Positions 24,750-33,641 of a DNA stretch of 64,000 nucleotides are shown here, in pieces. The position numbers and the translations under genes were made by a program. The stretch covers positions 1-64,000 of the forward strand of contig CALWRB010000017.1 in assembly GCA_944383855.1 (NCBI GenBank), given 5' to 3'. Each line of letters begins with the position of its first letter. Positions within the stretch are counted from its first letter, which is position 1. The notes beneath the pieces are model-generated. The model made no database searches. It was not told where the DNA came from and saw nothing but the letters and a program-made list of their open reading frames with translations. The DNA is from an uncultured Lachnospiraceae bacterium (GTDB lineage Bacteria > Bacillota > Clostridia > Lachnospirales > Anaerotignaceae).

Positions 24750-26198
24750 TCAGGATTTTATTTTTTCTTCTCTTTTTTTGCGAAGTAATATCATCAACTG
24801 CTGCGCACCGTTAGCCGCTAACAGTGCAAAGAACGGGAACAGCACCATTTGATACCGTCCCTGCGCCTCACTGAATACCAGAAGAAGCGCATAGCCAAAC
24901 GGAATCAGCCGCAGAAGCATCATACCGATATTTTGCTTGGTGAAAGCAAACAGACTGCCGCAGAACAGCAGCAGCATAATCGCGATATAATATGCCGCAC
25001 TGCCTACATACAGGAGGGAAATATACGGCATCGGCGCAGTTCCCCCTTCATACAGCCAACTGATCCAGTCTACCACACCGCTGTCGGCTGCCCAGTCGAT
25101 CTTCATTTTATGCAGTATGGTGTTAGGCAGTGCCTCGGGGTTTTCTTTGAGATCCTGTATGACCAAAGTCCATAATTCTTCCTGCACTTTATCATAATCT
25201 CCGTCATATTCTTCCGTCAGTTCGTAGATCTTCATGCCGGTTTCTTCGCTCCAGACACCCTGTGCCTCGGCATTCAGCCCCACATAGAAAAAGTGTGCCA
25301 TCGTGTTGCGGCAGACAGGTTCACCCAGATACCGCTCCAATGCCTTGTGTGCCGCACCTGTCACCAAAGAGGAGGCAAAAAAGAGCAGTACCAGCGCAGC
25401 ACCTGCCTGTAAAAAAGCGGATTTCCCTTTTTCTCTCAGGCATAAAAACACAAATAGACAAAGAAAGACCGCAATCAAAAATACAGGCGAAAATTGCTTG
25501 AACAGATCCGCACTTCCTGCCGCAAACCCTGTCAGCACTACAAAAAACCAGCGTTTTTTTCCTTGACTGCGCAGCGCGGTCAGAAAAAGGAAAACCGTCA
25601 GCAGCATCGAAAATATCGCCAGATGCTCATTGCTTGTGACGCTGTGGTAATATCCGTAAGAAGGCCAGAGCGCCAAAAGCAGGGACGCCGCCAGAGCAGG
25701 GCGCAGCTGTTTAAATAACATGGCACCGATCAGATACGTCAGAAAAACAGAACCGGCCCCTACCACGATATGAAAGAGGACAGCGGAGGCATAGCTGTCG
25801 GAAAACACAGAAAACCAAAGGCTCAAAATACGCGGATAAAACGCCCAGTGCGTAAAAATCGCTTCTTTTGCGGCATAAACGCCTCTTGCGCTTTCCAATG
25901 CCGTTTGATAGTCATATAACATCTGCATATGATCCCCGATCTGCCAAAAACAGACCAATCGGAACAAAACGGAAAGCAAAACAGGTAAAATTGCCCAACG
26001 CAGGCGCGGCTTTTCCGCCTCACCTTGCCTGCGGAAAAATAAAATGCCGACTGCCAGTACAGCCGCTGCTCCCAATGCGCCCCAAACAAAAGCGCCCATG
26101 GAAAGCAGCTGATATAGGCTGCCGCACAATGCCAAGGCGGGCAGCGCAAGAAACATCACACAAAATGCCAGATAACAAAACCGACCGAAAGATCTCAT
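24750..26198 (-). CDS. Membrane glycosyltransferase, GT39/ArnT-like
   Basis: This 482-residue protein has around twelve hydrophobic segments. The first extracellular loop has an acidic motif (IGDHMQMLYDYQTALE), then HWAFYPRILSL; a later segment, ALWPSYGYYHSVTSNEH, resembles the GT-C fold of lipid-phosphate-sugar transferases (GT39/83). It likely transfers a sugar from a polyprenyl-phosphate donor to an envelope acceptor outside the membrane. It is the third gene after a GtrB-like and a GtrA-like gene, the expected position for the specificity transferase. A basic RKKREEK tail ends the protein. Confidence 0.75.
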   Translation of the reverse strand: MRSFGRFCYLAFCVMFLALPALALCGSLYQLLSMGAFVWGALGAAAVLAVGILFFRRQGEAEKPRLRWAILPVLLSVLFRLVCFWQIGDHMQMLYDYQTALESARGVYAAKEAIFTHWAFYPRILSLWFSVFSDSYASAVLFHIVVGAGSVFLTYLIGAMLFKQLRPALAASLLLALWPSYGYYHSVTSNEHLAIFSMLLTVFLFLTALRSQGKKRWFFVVLTGFAAGSADLFKQFSPVFLIAVFLCLFVFLCLREKGKSAFLQAGAALVLLFFASSLVTGAAHKALERYLGEPVCRNTMAHFFYVGLNAEAQGVWSEETGMKIYELTEEYDGDYDKVQEELWTLVIQDLKENPEALPNTILHKMKIDWAADSGVVDWISWLYEGGTAPMPYISLLYVGSAAYYIAIMLLLFCGSLFAFTKQNIGMMLLRLIPFGYALLLVFSEAQGRYQMVLFPFFALLAANGAQQLMILLRKKREEKIKS

Positions 26199-26213
26199 GG
26201 CAAACTCCTTTTT

Positions 26214-26612
26214 TTAATCGCGAAATACGAAATAGCGCTGTCCGAAATATCCCAACAGCGTATAAATACACATACCGACCAACATCGCAAGGTTTTCCAG
26301 AACAGAAAGGCTCCCAAAATCCGCAAAAACAGAAAGTACCATCGGCTTGGCGATGCCGTATGCCAACAGGTAGCAGATGACGGTATTGGCGATAAATTTG
26401 ACGATATAACGGATACTGCGCTTTTTTTGGGAAAAGGTGAAATATTTGTTTAGAAAATAGCTGACGGTGCCGCCCACCAGATAATTGCAGGCGGAGGAGA
26501 GCCAGTAGCCCGCGCCCGCGATGTTATAAAGCGCAAACATCACAGAGGTGCCCACCAGCGTATTGATGACACCCACCAATAAAAATCTGAAAAACTGCCG
26601 ATCCCATTTCAT
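26214..26612 (-). CDS. GtrA-like flippase
   Basis: The 132-residue protein with four hydrophobic helices has the family signatures FLLVGVINTLVGTSVMFALY, YLVGGTVSYFLNKYFTF and a closing YFGQRYFVFRD. GtrA proteins are thought to move polyprenyl-phosphate-linked sugars across the membrane. The start at 26612 is chosen because GGAG lies 7 bp upstream; an ATG at 26627 would overlap the upstream gene and lacks a good site. It sits 4 bp after the GT2 stop, so both are one transcript. Confidence 0.9.
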   Translation of the reverse strand: MKWDRQFFRFLLVGVINTLVGTSVMFALYNIAGAGYWLSSACNYLVGGTVSYFLNKYFTFSQKKRSIRYIVKFIANTVICYLLAYGIAKPMVLSVFADFGSLSVLENLAMLVGMCIYTLLGYFGQRYFVFRD

Positions 26613-26616
26613 TGAT

Positions 26617-27561
26617 TTACTCCACATTCTTGTCCTGCAGGATAAAAGCAGGACGTTTTTTTACTTCTAAATACGTTTTGGAAAGGTACTGCCCTAAAAT
26701 ACCGATACCCAACAGCTGGATACCGCCTAAAAACAGTATGATGCAGGCAAGGGACGGGTATCCTGCCACGGGATCGCCGAATAACAGCGCCTTGATAAAT
26801 ACGATCATCAGATAAAGGAAGCTGATGACACAGCAGAAAACACCCAGAAAAGACGCCAAAGCAAGTGGTGCCGTGGAAAAGGCGGTAATGCCGTCAATGG
26901 AGTACAAAAACAGCTTCCAAAACGACCATTTGGTTTCGCCCGCGGCACGTTCTCTGTTGACATAGGAAAGCCAGTGCGTACGGAATCCCACCCAGCTGAA
27001 AATACCTTTGGAAAAACGGTTATACTCGCCCATTTCTAAAATCGCATCTACCATACGGCGGCTCATCAGGCGAAAATCCCTCGCGCCGTCCACGATCTCC
27101 GTTTTGGAAATACGGTTGATCATGCGGTAAAACAGCCGTGCGAAGAAGGAACGAATCGGCGGTTCGCCTTTTCTGTCGGTACGTCTGGTCGCGACGCAGT
27201 CGTAGGAAGGATTTTCCAGCAGGAACGAAAGCATCTGCGGCACCATATCCGGCGGGTCCTGCAAGTCCGCGTCCATGATCGCGATATAATCCCCCTTCGC
27301 GTAAGTCAGTCCCGCAAGCATAGCCGCTTCCTTACCGAAATTACGGGAAAAGGACAGATACTGCACACGCGTATCCTGCTTTGCAAGGGCTTTCATGCAG
27401 GCAAGCGTTTCGTCCTTGGAACCGTCGTCTACCAACAGCAGGCGGCAGTCCGCTTCCAGCTTGTCCATGATTTGTTTCATTTGCGCATAATAAATGGGCA
27501 GCGCCTGTGCCTCGTTATAACAGGGCACAATGACGGTGACCAGGGGTTTTGGCGTATCCAT
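26617..27561 (-). CDS. Polyprenyl-phosphate glycosyltransferase, GT2 (GtrB-like)
   Basis: This 314-residue enzyme has an N-terminal GT-A domain: VTVIVPCYNEAQALP, the LLVDDGSKDET Asp motif, SRNFGKEAAMLAGL and the DADLQDPPD metal site. Two C-terminal membrane helices (about residues 228-252 and 268-290) follow. It would load a sugar from a nucleotide donor onto undecaprenyl phosphate on the inner face. With the GtrA-like and GT39-like genes downstream it completes a donor-flip-transfer trio. The GGGAGG site is 13 bp from the ATG, rather far. Confidence 0.9.
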   Translation of the reverse strand: MDTPKPLVTVIVPCYNEAQALPIYYAQMKQIMDKLEADCRLLLVDDGSKDETLACMKALAKQDTRVQYLSFSRNFGKEAAMLAGLTYAKGDYIAIMDADLQDPPDMVPQMLSFLLENPSYDCVATRRTDRKGEPPIRSFFARLFYRMINRISKTEIVDGARDFRLMSRRMVDAILEMGEYNRFSKGIFSWVGFRTHWLSYVNRERAAGETKWSFWKLFLYSIDGITAFSTAPLALASFLGVFCCVISFLYLMIVFIKALLFGDPVAGYPSLACIILFLGGIQLLGIGILGQYLSKTYLEVKKRPAFILQDKNVE

Positions 27562-27661
27562 ACTGTATTCATTGCCTCCCGAAAAAAACCGTTTGTTCTG
27601 GAAACTGCGTCCAATCTGTTTCCTATTATAATCGCGAGCGCGTAAAATAGCAACTCCCGCA

Positions 27662-27686
27662 AAAAATGAGCGCCAAAAAGGCGCTC
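27662..27686 (-). terminator. Terminator after ftsH
   Basis: GAGCGCC (27668-27674) and GGCGCTC (27680-27686) form a perfect stem; on the minus strand a T run follows. It isolates the MarR-FtsH operon from the Gtr genes. Confidence 0.9.
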
Positions 27687-27709
27687 AAAAAAAGTGAAAA
27701 ATATGTTTT

Positions 27710-29575
27710 TTACGGTTCAGGGGATACGGCTGTATCACGCTGTAAAATTTCCATAAATTCTTCCCCGGTGATGGTTTCTTTTTCCAACAGGAAAGCCGCG
27801 ATCTCGTCCAGTTTCTCTCTGTGAGAAGAAAGGATCTGATAAGCCTTGTCGTGCGCTTCTTTGACCAAAGCGATGACAGCGGCATCGATTTTTGCTGCCG
27901 TTTCGTTGGAGCAAGCTAAGGAAGTGTCGCCGCCGAGGTATTGATTCTGCACGGTTTCCAATGCGACCATACCGAACTGCTCGCTCATGCCGAAGCGGGT
28001 GATCATGGCACGGGCGATGCGGGTCGCCTGTTCAATATCGTTGGAGGCGCCTGTGGTGATGGACCGGAATACGATCTCCTCTGCCACACGTCCGCCGGTG
28101 AAGGTCGTGATTTTATTAAACGCCTGCTCTTTGCTCATCAAGAACTGCTCGTCTTCTTCTACCTGCATGGTATAACCCAATGCACCCGAGGTACGGGGAA
28201 TGATCGTGATTTTATGCACAGGTGCGGAATTTTTTTGCAGGGCAGCCACCAAAGCGTGTCCCACTTCGTGATAAGCGATGATGCTTTTTTCGTGCTTGCT
28301 GATGACAGCGCCTTTTCTCTGATAGCCTGCCAGAATGACTTCCACACTTTCTTCCAAATCTTCCTGACTGACTTTTGTGCGGCCCATACGGACAGCACGC
28401 AGTGCGCCTTCGTTGATGATATTGGCAAGCTCTGCGCCGCTTGCGCCGCTGGTGGCACGCGCGATGGCGCCAAAGTCGATATTTTCCTCGATTTTTACTT
28501 TTTTGGCATGTACACGCAAAATGGCTTCTCTGCCGCCAAGATCGGGCAGTTCTACCGGAATGCGGCGGTCAAAACGACCGGGGCGCAGCAGCGCTTTGTC
28601 CAGTGTTTCGGGGCGGTTGGTTGCCGCCAGAATGACAACGCCTTTTTTGCCGTCGAAACCGTCCATTTCCGTTAAAAGCTGATTGAGCGTCTGCTCTCGT
28701 TCATCATTACCGCCGATACCGCCGCCGTCACGTTTTTTGCCGATGGTGTCGATCTCGTCGATAAATACGATGCAGGGCGCTTTTTCATTTGCCTGCTTGA
28801 ACAGATCTCTTACCTTTGCGGCACCCATGCCGACAAACATCTCTACAAATTCCGAGCCGGAAATGGAGAAAAACGGAACTTCCGCTTCACCTGCGACTGC
28901 CTGTGCCAAAAGGGTCTTACCGGTGCCGGGAGGGCCTACCAAAAGTGCGCCCTTCGGCAGGGAAGCGCCGACATCGGCATATTTTTGCGGGTTATGCAGA
29001 AAATCCACGATCTCCCGCAGGGCTTCTTTTGCTTCGTCCTGTCCGGCTACATCGGCAAATGTCTTGCCGGTCTGCGCTTTGACATAGATCTTGGCATTGG
29101 ATTTGCCAAAGCTCATGGCATTGCCGATACCGCCGCTTTTTGCCATCATACGGCTCATGACAAACCGCCAGAAGAAAAAGAAAAGGGCAAATAAGAACAG
29201 ACTGCTCCAAATGGGCGAGATCTCTTTCGGTTTGACTTCGTTGAAGTTTGCGCCCGCTTCATACAGTCTGTTTACCAGCATACTGTCGTCCATACGCACG
29301 GTGGCATAGACATGGGAATTGCCGGAAGGATACAGCAGGGTGGTGGCGGTGGAAGCGGTGTCATCTTTCAGTGAAAAATAGATGACATCTTCCGTGACCT
29401 GCACATCGGCAATGTTTTTTTCTTCCAGATGGTCCAAAAATACATTATAGTTGACAGTTTCCACCGCGTTTTTGGAAAACAGCGGCAGGATAAAGGAATT
29501 GACCAACAGCATAATCAGCAATGCGATCAGCCAGTAGTAAATCAATGGTTTTTTCTGATTTTTGATTTCATTCAT
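27710..29575 (-). CDS. ftsH: ATP-dependent zinc metalloprotease FtsH
   Basis: This 621-residue membrane protease has two N-terminal helices (about residues 12-33 and 122-142) around an extracytoplasmic domain, then the AAA+ module with Walker A GPPGTGKT (214-221) and Walker B FIDEID (271-276). The zinc site HEVGH is at 436-440. It degrades unfolded membrane and regulatory proteins. The ATG overlaps the end of a MarR-type regulator gene by 8 bp, so it is co-translated with a repressor, unlike the usual tilS-hpt-ftsH setting. It may be an additional, stress-linked FtsH. Confidence 0.95.
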   Translation of the reverse strand: MNEIKNQKKPLIYYWLIALLIMLLVNSFILPLFSKNAVETVNYNVFLDHLEEKNIADVQVTEDVIYFSLKDDTASTATTLLYPSGNSHVYATVRMDDSMLVNRLYEAGANFNEVKPKEISPIWSSLFLFALFFFFWRFVMSRMMAKSGGIGNAMSFGKSNAKIYVKAQTGKTFADVAGQDEAKEALREIVDFLHNPQKYADVGASLPKGALLVGPPGTGKTLLAQAVAGEAEVPFFSISGSEFVEMFVGMGAAKVRDLFKQANEKAPCIVFIDEIDTIGKKRDGGGIGGNDEREQTLNQLLTEMDGFDGKKGVVILAATNRPETLDKALLRPGRFDRRIPVELPDLGGREAILRVHAKKVKIEENIDFGAIARATSGASGAELANIINEGALRAVRMGRTKVSQEDLEESVEVILAGYQRKGAVISKHEKSIIAYHEVGHALVAALQKNSAPVHKITIIPRTSGALGYTMQVEEDEQFLMSKEQAFNKITTFTGGRVAEEIVFRSITTGASNDIEQATRIARAMITRFGMSEQFGMVALETVQNQYLGGDTSLACSNETAAKIDAAVIALVKEAHDKAYQILSSHREKLDEIAAFLLEKETITGEEFMEILQRDTAVSPEP

Positions 29576-30053
29576 AGGCTTTTTCCTCCTGTGTTAAGGC
29601 TTCTTGTTTGGGGGCAAGGCAGTTCTGTTCCAGGTTTGCTTTCATCTTGGTCAAAACCTGACAGAAAATTTCAAGCTGTTCTTCGTTAATGCCTTCCACC
29701 ATTTTTTGCTCCAGCTGTGAAAAATGTGCCACGGTTTTTTGCTGCGCTTGCAACGCCGCTTCGGTTAAAATCAGTTTTTTCAGCCTTGCGTCCTGCTTAA
29801 CCGCAACACGGCGGATATAGCCGTTTTTTTCCAAAAGCTGCAATAACCCTGTAACAGTGGAGCGGCGAATTTGAAATTCGGCCTCAATGTCGCGCTGAAA
29901 AATCTCTTTTTCTCTGTTTTCATATAAAAATACAAGGATCCAACTTTGCATCATTGTCAAAGACGGTGCGTTGCAAAGCGAAATATGCTCTGCTTCCCGT
30001 TTGAGCAGATTGAAAAATGTTTTGATATCGGGTCCGATCAGCCTACAATCCAA
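29568..30053 (-). CDS. MarR family transcriptional regulator
   Basis: The 161-residue winged-helix protein has the recognition region FQIRRSTVTGLLQLLEKNGYIRR and the DARLKKLILTEA wing. There are two cysteines near the N-terminus (C3, C27) and one near the C-terminus, so redox or ligand sensing is possible. Its promoter carries three TGTTAG-type half-sites, which strongly suggests autorepression and control of the downstream ftsH. The start at 30053 is 10 bp after an AAGGAGG site. Confidence 0.88.
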   Translation of the reverse strand: MDCRLIGPDIKTFFNLLKREAEHISLCNAPSLTMMQSWILVFLYENREKEIFQRDIEAEFQIRRSTVTGLLQLLEKNGYIRRVAVKQDARLKKLILTEAALQAQQKTVAHFSQLEQKMVEGINEEQLEIFCQVLTKMKANLEQNCLAPKQEALTQEEKAYE

Positions 30054-30069
30054 AATGGCACCTCCTTTT

Positions 30070-30113
30070 TGTTAGGATACTAACAGTATATGAGCCTAAC
30101 AATATTATGTCAA
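30070..30113 (-). promoter_or_regulatory. MarR-ftsH promoter with palindromic operator
   Basis: On the minus strand TTGACA (30108-30113), 17 bp and TATACT (30085-30090). TGTTAG-GATA-CTAACA (30070-30085) abuts the -10, and another TGTTAGG half-site lies in the spacer (30095-30101), so a bound repressor would block polymerase. Confidence 0.85.
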
Positions 30114-30188
30114 TAGAAAACAAATTAAAATTTTATTAGTTTTTTGTCTGACTGTCCATTTTTCAAAAGCGCAACAGAAGTGCGAAGC

Positions 30189-30217
30189 TTGAGCCGATAT
30201 GCATTTTTTGCTATGAT
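30189..30217 (+). promoter_or_regulatory. Promoter for the Ggt-family gene
   Basis: TTGAGC (30189-30194), 17 bp, TATGAT (30212-30217). Confidence 0.75.
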
Positions 30218-30237
30218 GAGGGCAGGAGGTGGAAAAG

Positions 30238-31854
30238 ATGGAATTTACGTTTGATGCACTGCGTTACAGCTATCCTTCCCGCAGAAACTTGGTTTATGCC
30301 AAAAAAGGAATGGTTGCTACGTCAAATCCGCTTGCGGCGCAGGCGGGGCTTGCAATACTCAAACAGGGCGGTAATGCGATCGATGCCGCTGTGGCGACGG
30401 CTGCCGCTTTGACCGTGACAGAACCGACTTCCAACGGTCTTGGCAGCGATGCTTTTGCGCTGGTCTTTACGGAAGGGAAACTCTACGGACTCAATGCCAG
30501 CGGACCTGCGCCGATGGCGGCAAGCGTTGCGGCGCTGAAAGCGAAAGGGTATCCCACCATGCCGCAGGTGGGATTGCATACGGTCAATGTGCCGGGGGCG
30601 GTATCCGCATGGGTGACTTTGGCGGAGCGTTTCGGCAAAAAAAGCCTCTCGGCGCTTTTGCAGCCTGCCATCAGCTATGCCGAAGAAGGCTATGCCCTTC
30701 AGCCGACCGTCAGCAGGGAATGGCAGAGGGAATACGAGAAATTTTCGAAACTGCGCCAAACAGACGCGATCTATCAGCATTGGTTTGATGTATTTACCGA
30801 CGGCGGCAGGCTTTACCGCGCGGGCGATACGGTGCGGCTGCCTCTGCATGCCAAAACGCTGCGTGAAATCGGCGAAAGCCGTGGGGAGAGCTTTTACCGC
30901 GGAGAGATCGCGGAACGTATCGATGCATTTTTCCGTGAAAACGGCGGTTTTTTGCGCAAAGAGGACCTTGCTTGCTACCACCCCGAATGGGTCCAGCCTC
31001 TGACGGTATCCTACCATGGGTATGACGTGTGGGAACTGCCGCCCAACGGGCATGGTATTACGGTGTTAATGGCATTACAGATCTTAAAAGGCATGGAGCT
31101 TGGCGGCTGCGATACTTTTGAGAGCACTCACAGGCAGATCGAGGCACTGAAGCTTGCCTTCAGCGATGCGCAGACGTATGTGACCGACCCGAGATATATG
31201 CAGGTCAGTGTCCAGGAACTTCTTTCGGAAGCGTATGCCGAAGAAAGACGCAGTCTGATCACAGATCGGGCGATTTTGCCTGTTTGCGGCAAGCCAAAGG
31301 CAGGCGGCACGGTCTACCTTTGCACGGCGGACGCTTACGGCAATATGGTTTCCATGATACAGTCGAATTACATGGGGTTCGGCTCGGGTATGGTGATACC
31401 CGGTACGGGCATCGCGCTGCATAACCGCGGCAGTAATTTTACGATGGACGAGGGTCATGACAACTGCATCGCGCCGGGGAAAAAACCGTACCATACGATT
31501 ATTCCCGGTTTTTTGACCAAAGACGGCAAGGCGGCTGGGGCATTTGGCATCATGGGCGGCTTTATGCAGCCGCAGGCGCACTTGCAGGTATTGGTGGATT
31601 TATTGGAGTATGGTATGAATCCGCAGGAAGCACTGGACCGACCGCGCTGGATGTGGACGGGCGGCAGGAAAGTTTCTTTGGAACAGTCCTTCGACCAGCG
31701 CCTTGCCAACGAACTTTTGCGTGCGGGGCATGAGATCGAAGTGCAGGCGGAATCGATTGATTTTGGCAGGGGGGAAATTATTCTGCGGGATGACAATGGC
31801 ACGCTTTGCGGCGCCTGCGAACCCAGAACGGACAGTATGGTCGCTGTGTGGTAA
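30238..31854 (+). CDS. Gamma-glutamyltransferase family protein
   Basis: This 538-residue Ntn-hydrolase of the Ggt/YwrD type has no signal peptide and so should be cytoplasmic. The N-terminal ATSNPLAAQAGLAILKQGGNA and PTSNGLGSDAFALV are typical. The autoprocessing nucleophile is T358 in GGTVY, followed by YGNMVSMIQSNY and the oxyanion region. The family cleaves gamma-glutamyl bonds, for example in glutathione-like peptides. The ATG at 30238 follows AGGAGG at 8 bp; a GTG at 30229 overlaps the site itself. It is a single-gene unit. Confidence 0.88.
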   Translation: MEFTFDALRYSYPSRRNLVYAKKGMVATSNPLAAQAGLAILKQGGNAIDAAVATAAALTVTEPTSNGLGSDAFALVFTEGKLYGLNASGPAPMAASVAALKAKGYPTMPQVGLHTVNVPGAVSAWVTLAERFGKKSLSALLQPAISYAEEGYALQPTVSREWQREYEKFSKLRQTDAIYQHWFDVFTDGGRLYRAGDTVRLPLHAKTLREIGESRGESFYRGEIAERIDAFFRENGGFLRKEDLACYHPEWVQPLTVSYHGYDVWELPPNGHGITVLMALQILKGMELGGCDTFESTHRQIEALKLAFSDAQTYVTDPRYMQVSVQELLSEAYAEERRSLITDRAILPVCGKPKAGGTVYLCTADAYGNMVSMIQSNYMGFGSGMVIPGTGIALHNRGSNFTMDEGHDNCIAPGKKPYHTIIPGFLTKDGKAAGAFGIMGGFMQPQAHLQVLVDLLEYGMNPQEALDRPRWMWTGGRKVSLEQSFDQRLANELLRAGHEIEVQAESIDFGRGEIILRDDNGTLCGACEPRTDSMVAVW

Positions 31855-31867
31855 AGTTATTTTTGCA

Positions 31868-31914
31868 AAAAAAAGCGCTGTTTTCCCGAAAAAAAACGGG
31901 AACGGCGCCTTTTT
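31868..31914. terminator. Bidirectional terminator
   Basis: GCGCTGTTTTCCCG (31875-31888) pairs with CGGGAACGGCGC (31897-31908) with few mismatches around an A-rich loop, flanked by A and T runs. It ends both the Ggt-family gene and the convergent murA gene. Confidence 0.8.
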
Positions 31915-33180
31915 TCATTCATCGCTTTCTTCTTTTCGGATATCTGCCCCAAGCGCGCGCAGCTTATCCTCCAAATGACAGTAGCCTCTGGCAATATGCT
32001 CGATCTCGCCGATCTCTGTTTCCCCCTTTGCCGCAAGCGCGCTGAGTACCAGTGCCGCCCCTGCCCGCAGGTCTGTGGCGTGCACCTTGCTGCCTGTCAG
32101 CTCGTCTACACCTTCGATGACGGCGCAGTGGCTGTCGGTACGAATATCTGCGCCCATACGCCGAAGTTCGGCGGCATGCAGAAATCGGTTTTCAAAAATA
32201 GTTTCTGTGATGACACTGGTGCCTTTTGCCAGTGTAAGCAGACTCATAAACGGCGCCTGCAAATCTGTTGGAAAGCCCGGAAACGGCATGGTTTTGATGT
32301 CCAAAGGTTTCAGGCGCCCTTTGCGGTACACCCGCAGACCTTCCGCGGTTTTTTCTGTTTTGACATTGCATTCGCCAAGTTTCGCAATGACCGGCTTTAA
32401 ATGCTCCTCCTGCACATTTTCCAAAATAATATCGCCGCCTGTGATAGCTGCCGCGATCATAAATGTGCCCGCTTCCATGCGGTCGGGAATGATGCTGTGC
32501 GATGCGCCGTAGAGTGCGCTTACGCCTTGTACGGTGATGGTATCGGTGCCGTCGCCTGAAATATCCGCTCCCATTTTCCGCAGAAAATCCGCCAGATCGC
32601 ATATCTCAGGCTCCGCGGCAGCGTTTTCGATCACGGTACGCCCCTTTGCCAATACGGCGGCAAGCAAAATATTCTCCGTTGCGCCCACACTGGGAAAATC
32701 CAGATAAATGGAAGCGCCTTTGAGCTGTTTGGCATGCAGTTCCACAATACCGTGCTCTGTTTTATGCTTCGCGCCCAAAGCCTGTAATCCTTTCAAATGC
32801 AGATCGATCGGTCTGGTGCCGATGCGGCAGCCGCCCGGAAGCGGCACAAACGTATGCAGACAGCGCGCAAGCAGCGGTCCCGCCACTAAAAAAGAAGCAC
32901 GCATTTTCCCTGCCTGCTCACTTTCACTTAGATCGGAAGTGATCTCTTTGGCACAGACAGACAGCGTTTCCGTCTTTTCATCGTAAGAAGCAAAGCAGCC
33001 GGCTTCCTGCAGCAGTTCTGACATATGAAACACATCGGTCAGCGGCGGCACGTTTGTGATCTCACAAGGCTCCTCGGTCAAAAGACAGGCGGCAAGAATC
33101 GGCAGTGCCGCGTTTTTTGCACCGCTGATGCGTACATGCCCATGCAGCGCATCCGTGTGGTGAATGATATATTTTTCCAT
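31915..33180 (-). CDS. murA: UDP-N-acetylglucosamine 1-carboxyvinyltransferase
   Basis: This 421-residue enzyme adds enolpyruvate to UDP-GlcNAc, the first committed step of peptidoglycan synthesis. It has SGAKNAALP with the catalytic Lys (K22) and the loop LPGGCRIGTRPIDLH with Cys118, the residue attacked by fosfomycin, so it should be drug-sensitive at this position. The DRMEAGTF and FPTD motifs are present. The ATG at 33180 has GGAAGG 10 bp upstream; an ATG at 33207 lacks one. Firmicutes often carry two MurA paralogues, and this copy stands alone. Confidence 0.95.
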   Translation of the reverse strand: MEKYIIHHTDALHGHVRISGAKNAALPILAACLLTEEPCEITNVPPLTDVFHMSELLQEAGCFASYDEKTETLSVCAKEITSDLSESEQAGKMRASFLVAGPLLARCLHTFVPLPGGCRIGTRPIDLHLKGLQALGAKHKTEHGIVELHAKQLKGASIYLDFPSVGATENILLAAVLAKGRTVIENAAAEPEICDLADFLRKMGADISGDGTDTITVQGVSALYGASHSIIPDRMEAGTFMIAAAITGGDIILENVQEEHLKPVIAKLGECNVKTEKTAEGLRVYRKGRLKPLDIKTMPFPGFPTDLQAPFMSLLTLAKGTSVITETIFENRFLHAAELRRMGADIRTDSHCAVIEGVDELTGSKVHATDLRAGAALVLSALAAKGETEIGEIEHIARGYCHLEDKLRALGADIRKEESDE

Positions 33181-33366
33181 GATGCAATTTCCTTCCTGAA
33201 TAATCATTTTTTTTGGCTTTCATAGTATATCCCGAATGAAAAAAAGCAATCGGCTTTTTGCAGGCAGAAAAAGAAAGTTCTGCCGTCAAGACAAAAAAAC
33301 AGACAACCAAACATATGACTACGGCAATTTTTGGAAAACAAAGCGATTTTTTTCCGAAAAAAAGGC

Positions 33367-33396
33367 TTTACACCTACCCCTGTTCGGGTATATGAT
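33367..33396 (+). promoter_or_regulatory. tRNA-Gly promoter
   Basis: TTTACA (33367-33372), 18 bp, TATGAT (33391-33396), 13 bp before the tRNA. Confidence 0.65.
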
Positions 33397-33409
33397 AGGA
33401 AGGAGATAT

Positions 33410-33480
33410 GCGGATGTAGTTCATCGGTAGAATGAAAGCTTCCCAAGCTTTAGAGGCGGGTTCGACTCCCGTCATCCGCT
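33410..33480 (+). tRNA. tRNA-Gly (CCC)
   Basis: Acceptor arms GCGGATG and CATCCGC, anticodon stem AAAGC/GCTTT with loop TTCCCAA giving anticodon CCC, and T loop TTCGACT. The discriminator is T and CCA is not encoded. Length is 71 nt. Confidence 0.93.
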
Positions 33481-33489
33481 TTGTAAAGA

Positions 33490-33514
33490 AGCAGGCGCGC
33501 TGCCTGCTTTTTTT
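33490..33514 (+). terminator. Terminator after tRNA-Gly
   Basis: AGCAGGC (33490-33496) and GCCTGCT (33502-33508) form a perfect stem, followed by seven T residues. Confidence 0.9.
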
Positions 33515-33586
33515 ATGCAAAAAAATATGTTTTTGTCCGAAATACATCGTTTTTCGGCATAAAATGTCTTTCTTTGCCTCGGGCGG

Positions 33587-33598
33587 CTATGGTATCAT
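33587..33598 (+). promoter_or_regulatory. Extended -10 promoter
   Basis: CTATGGTATCAT, identical to the site before mtnN, lies 44 bp before the M20 gene. No good -35 is seen. Confidence 0.5.
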
Positions 33599-33641
33599 GG
33601 AAAGAAAAAAGCGAAACCATAAAATGAAGGAGGCAGGCGGC

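Noticed and set aside
33432-33641. N-terminal extension of the M20 hydrolase
   Set aside because: It starts inside tRNA-Gly and reads through its terminator; the ATG at 33642 has AAGGAGG.
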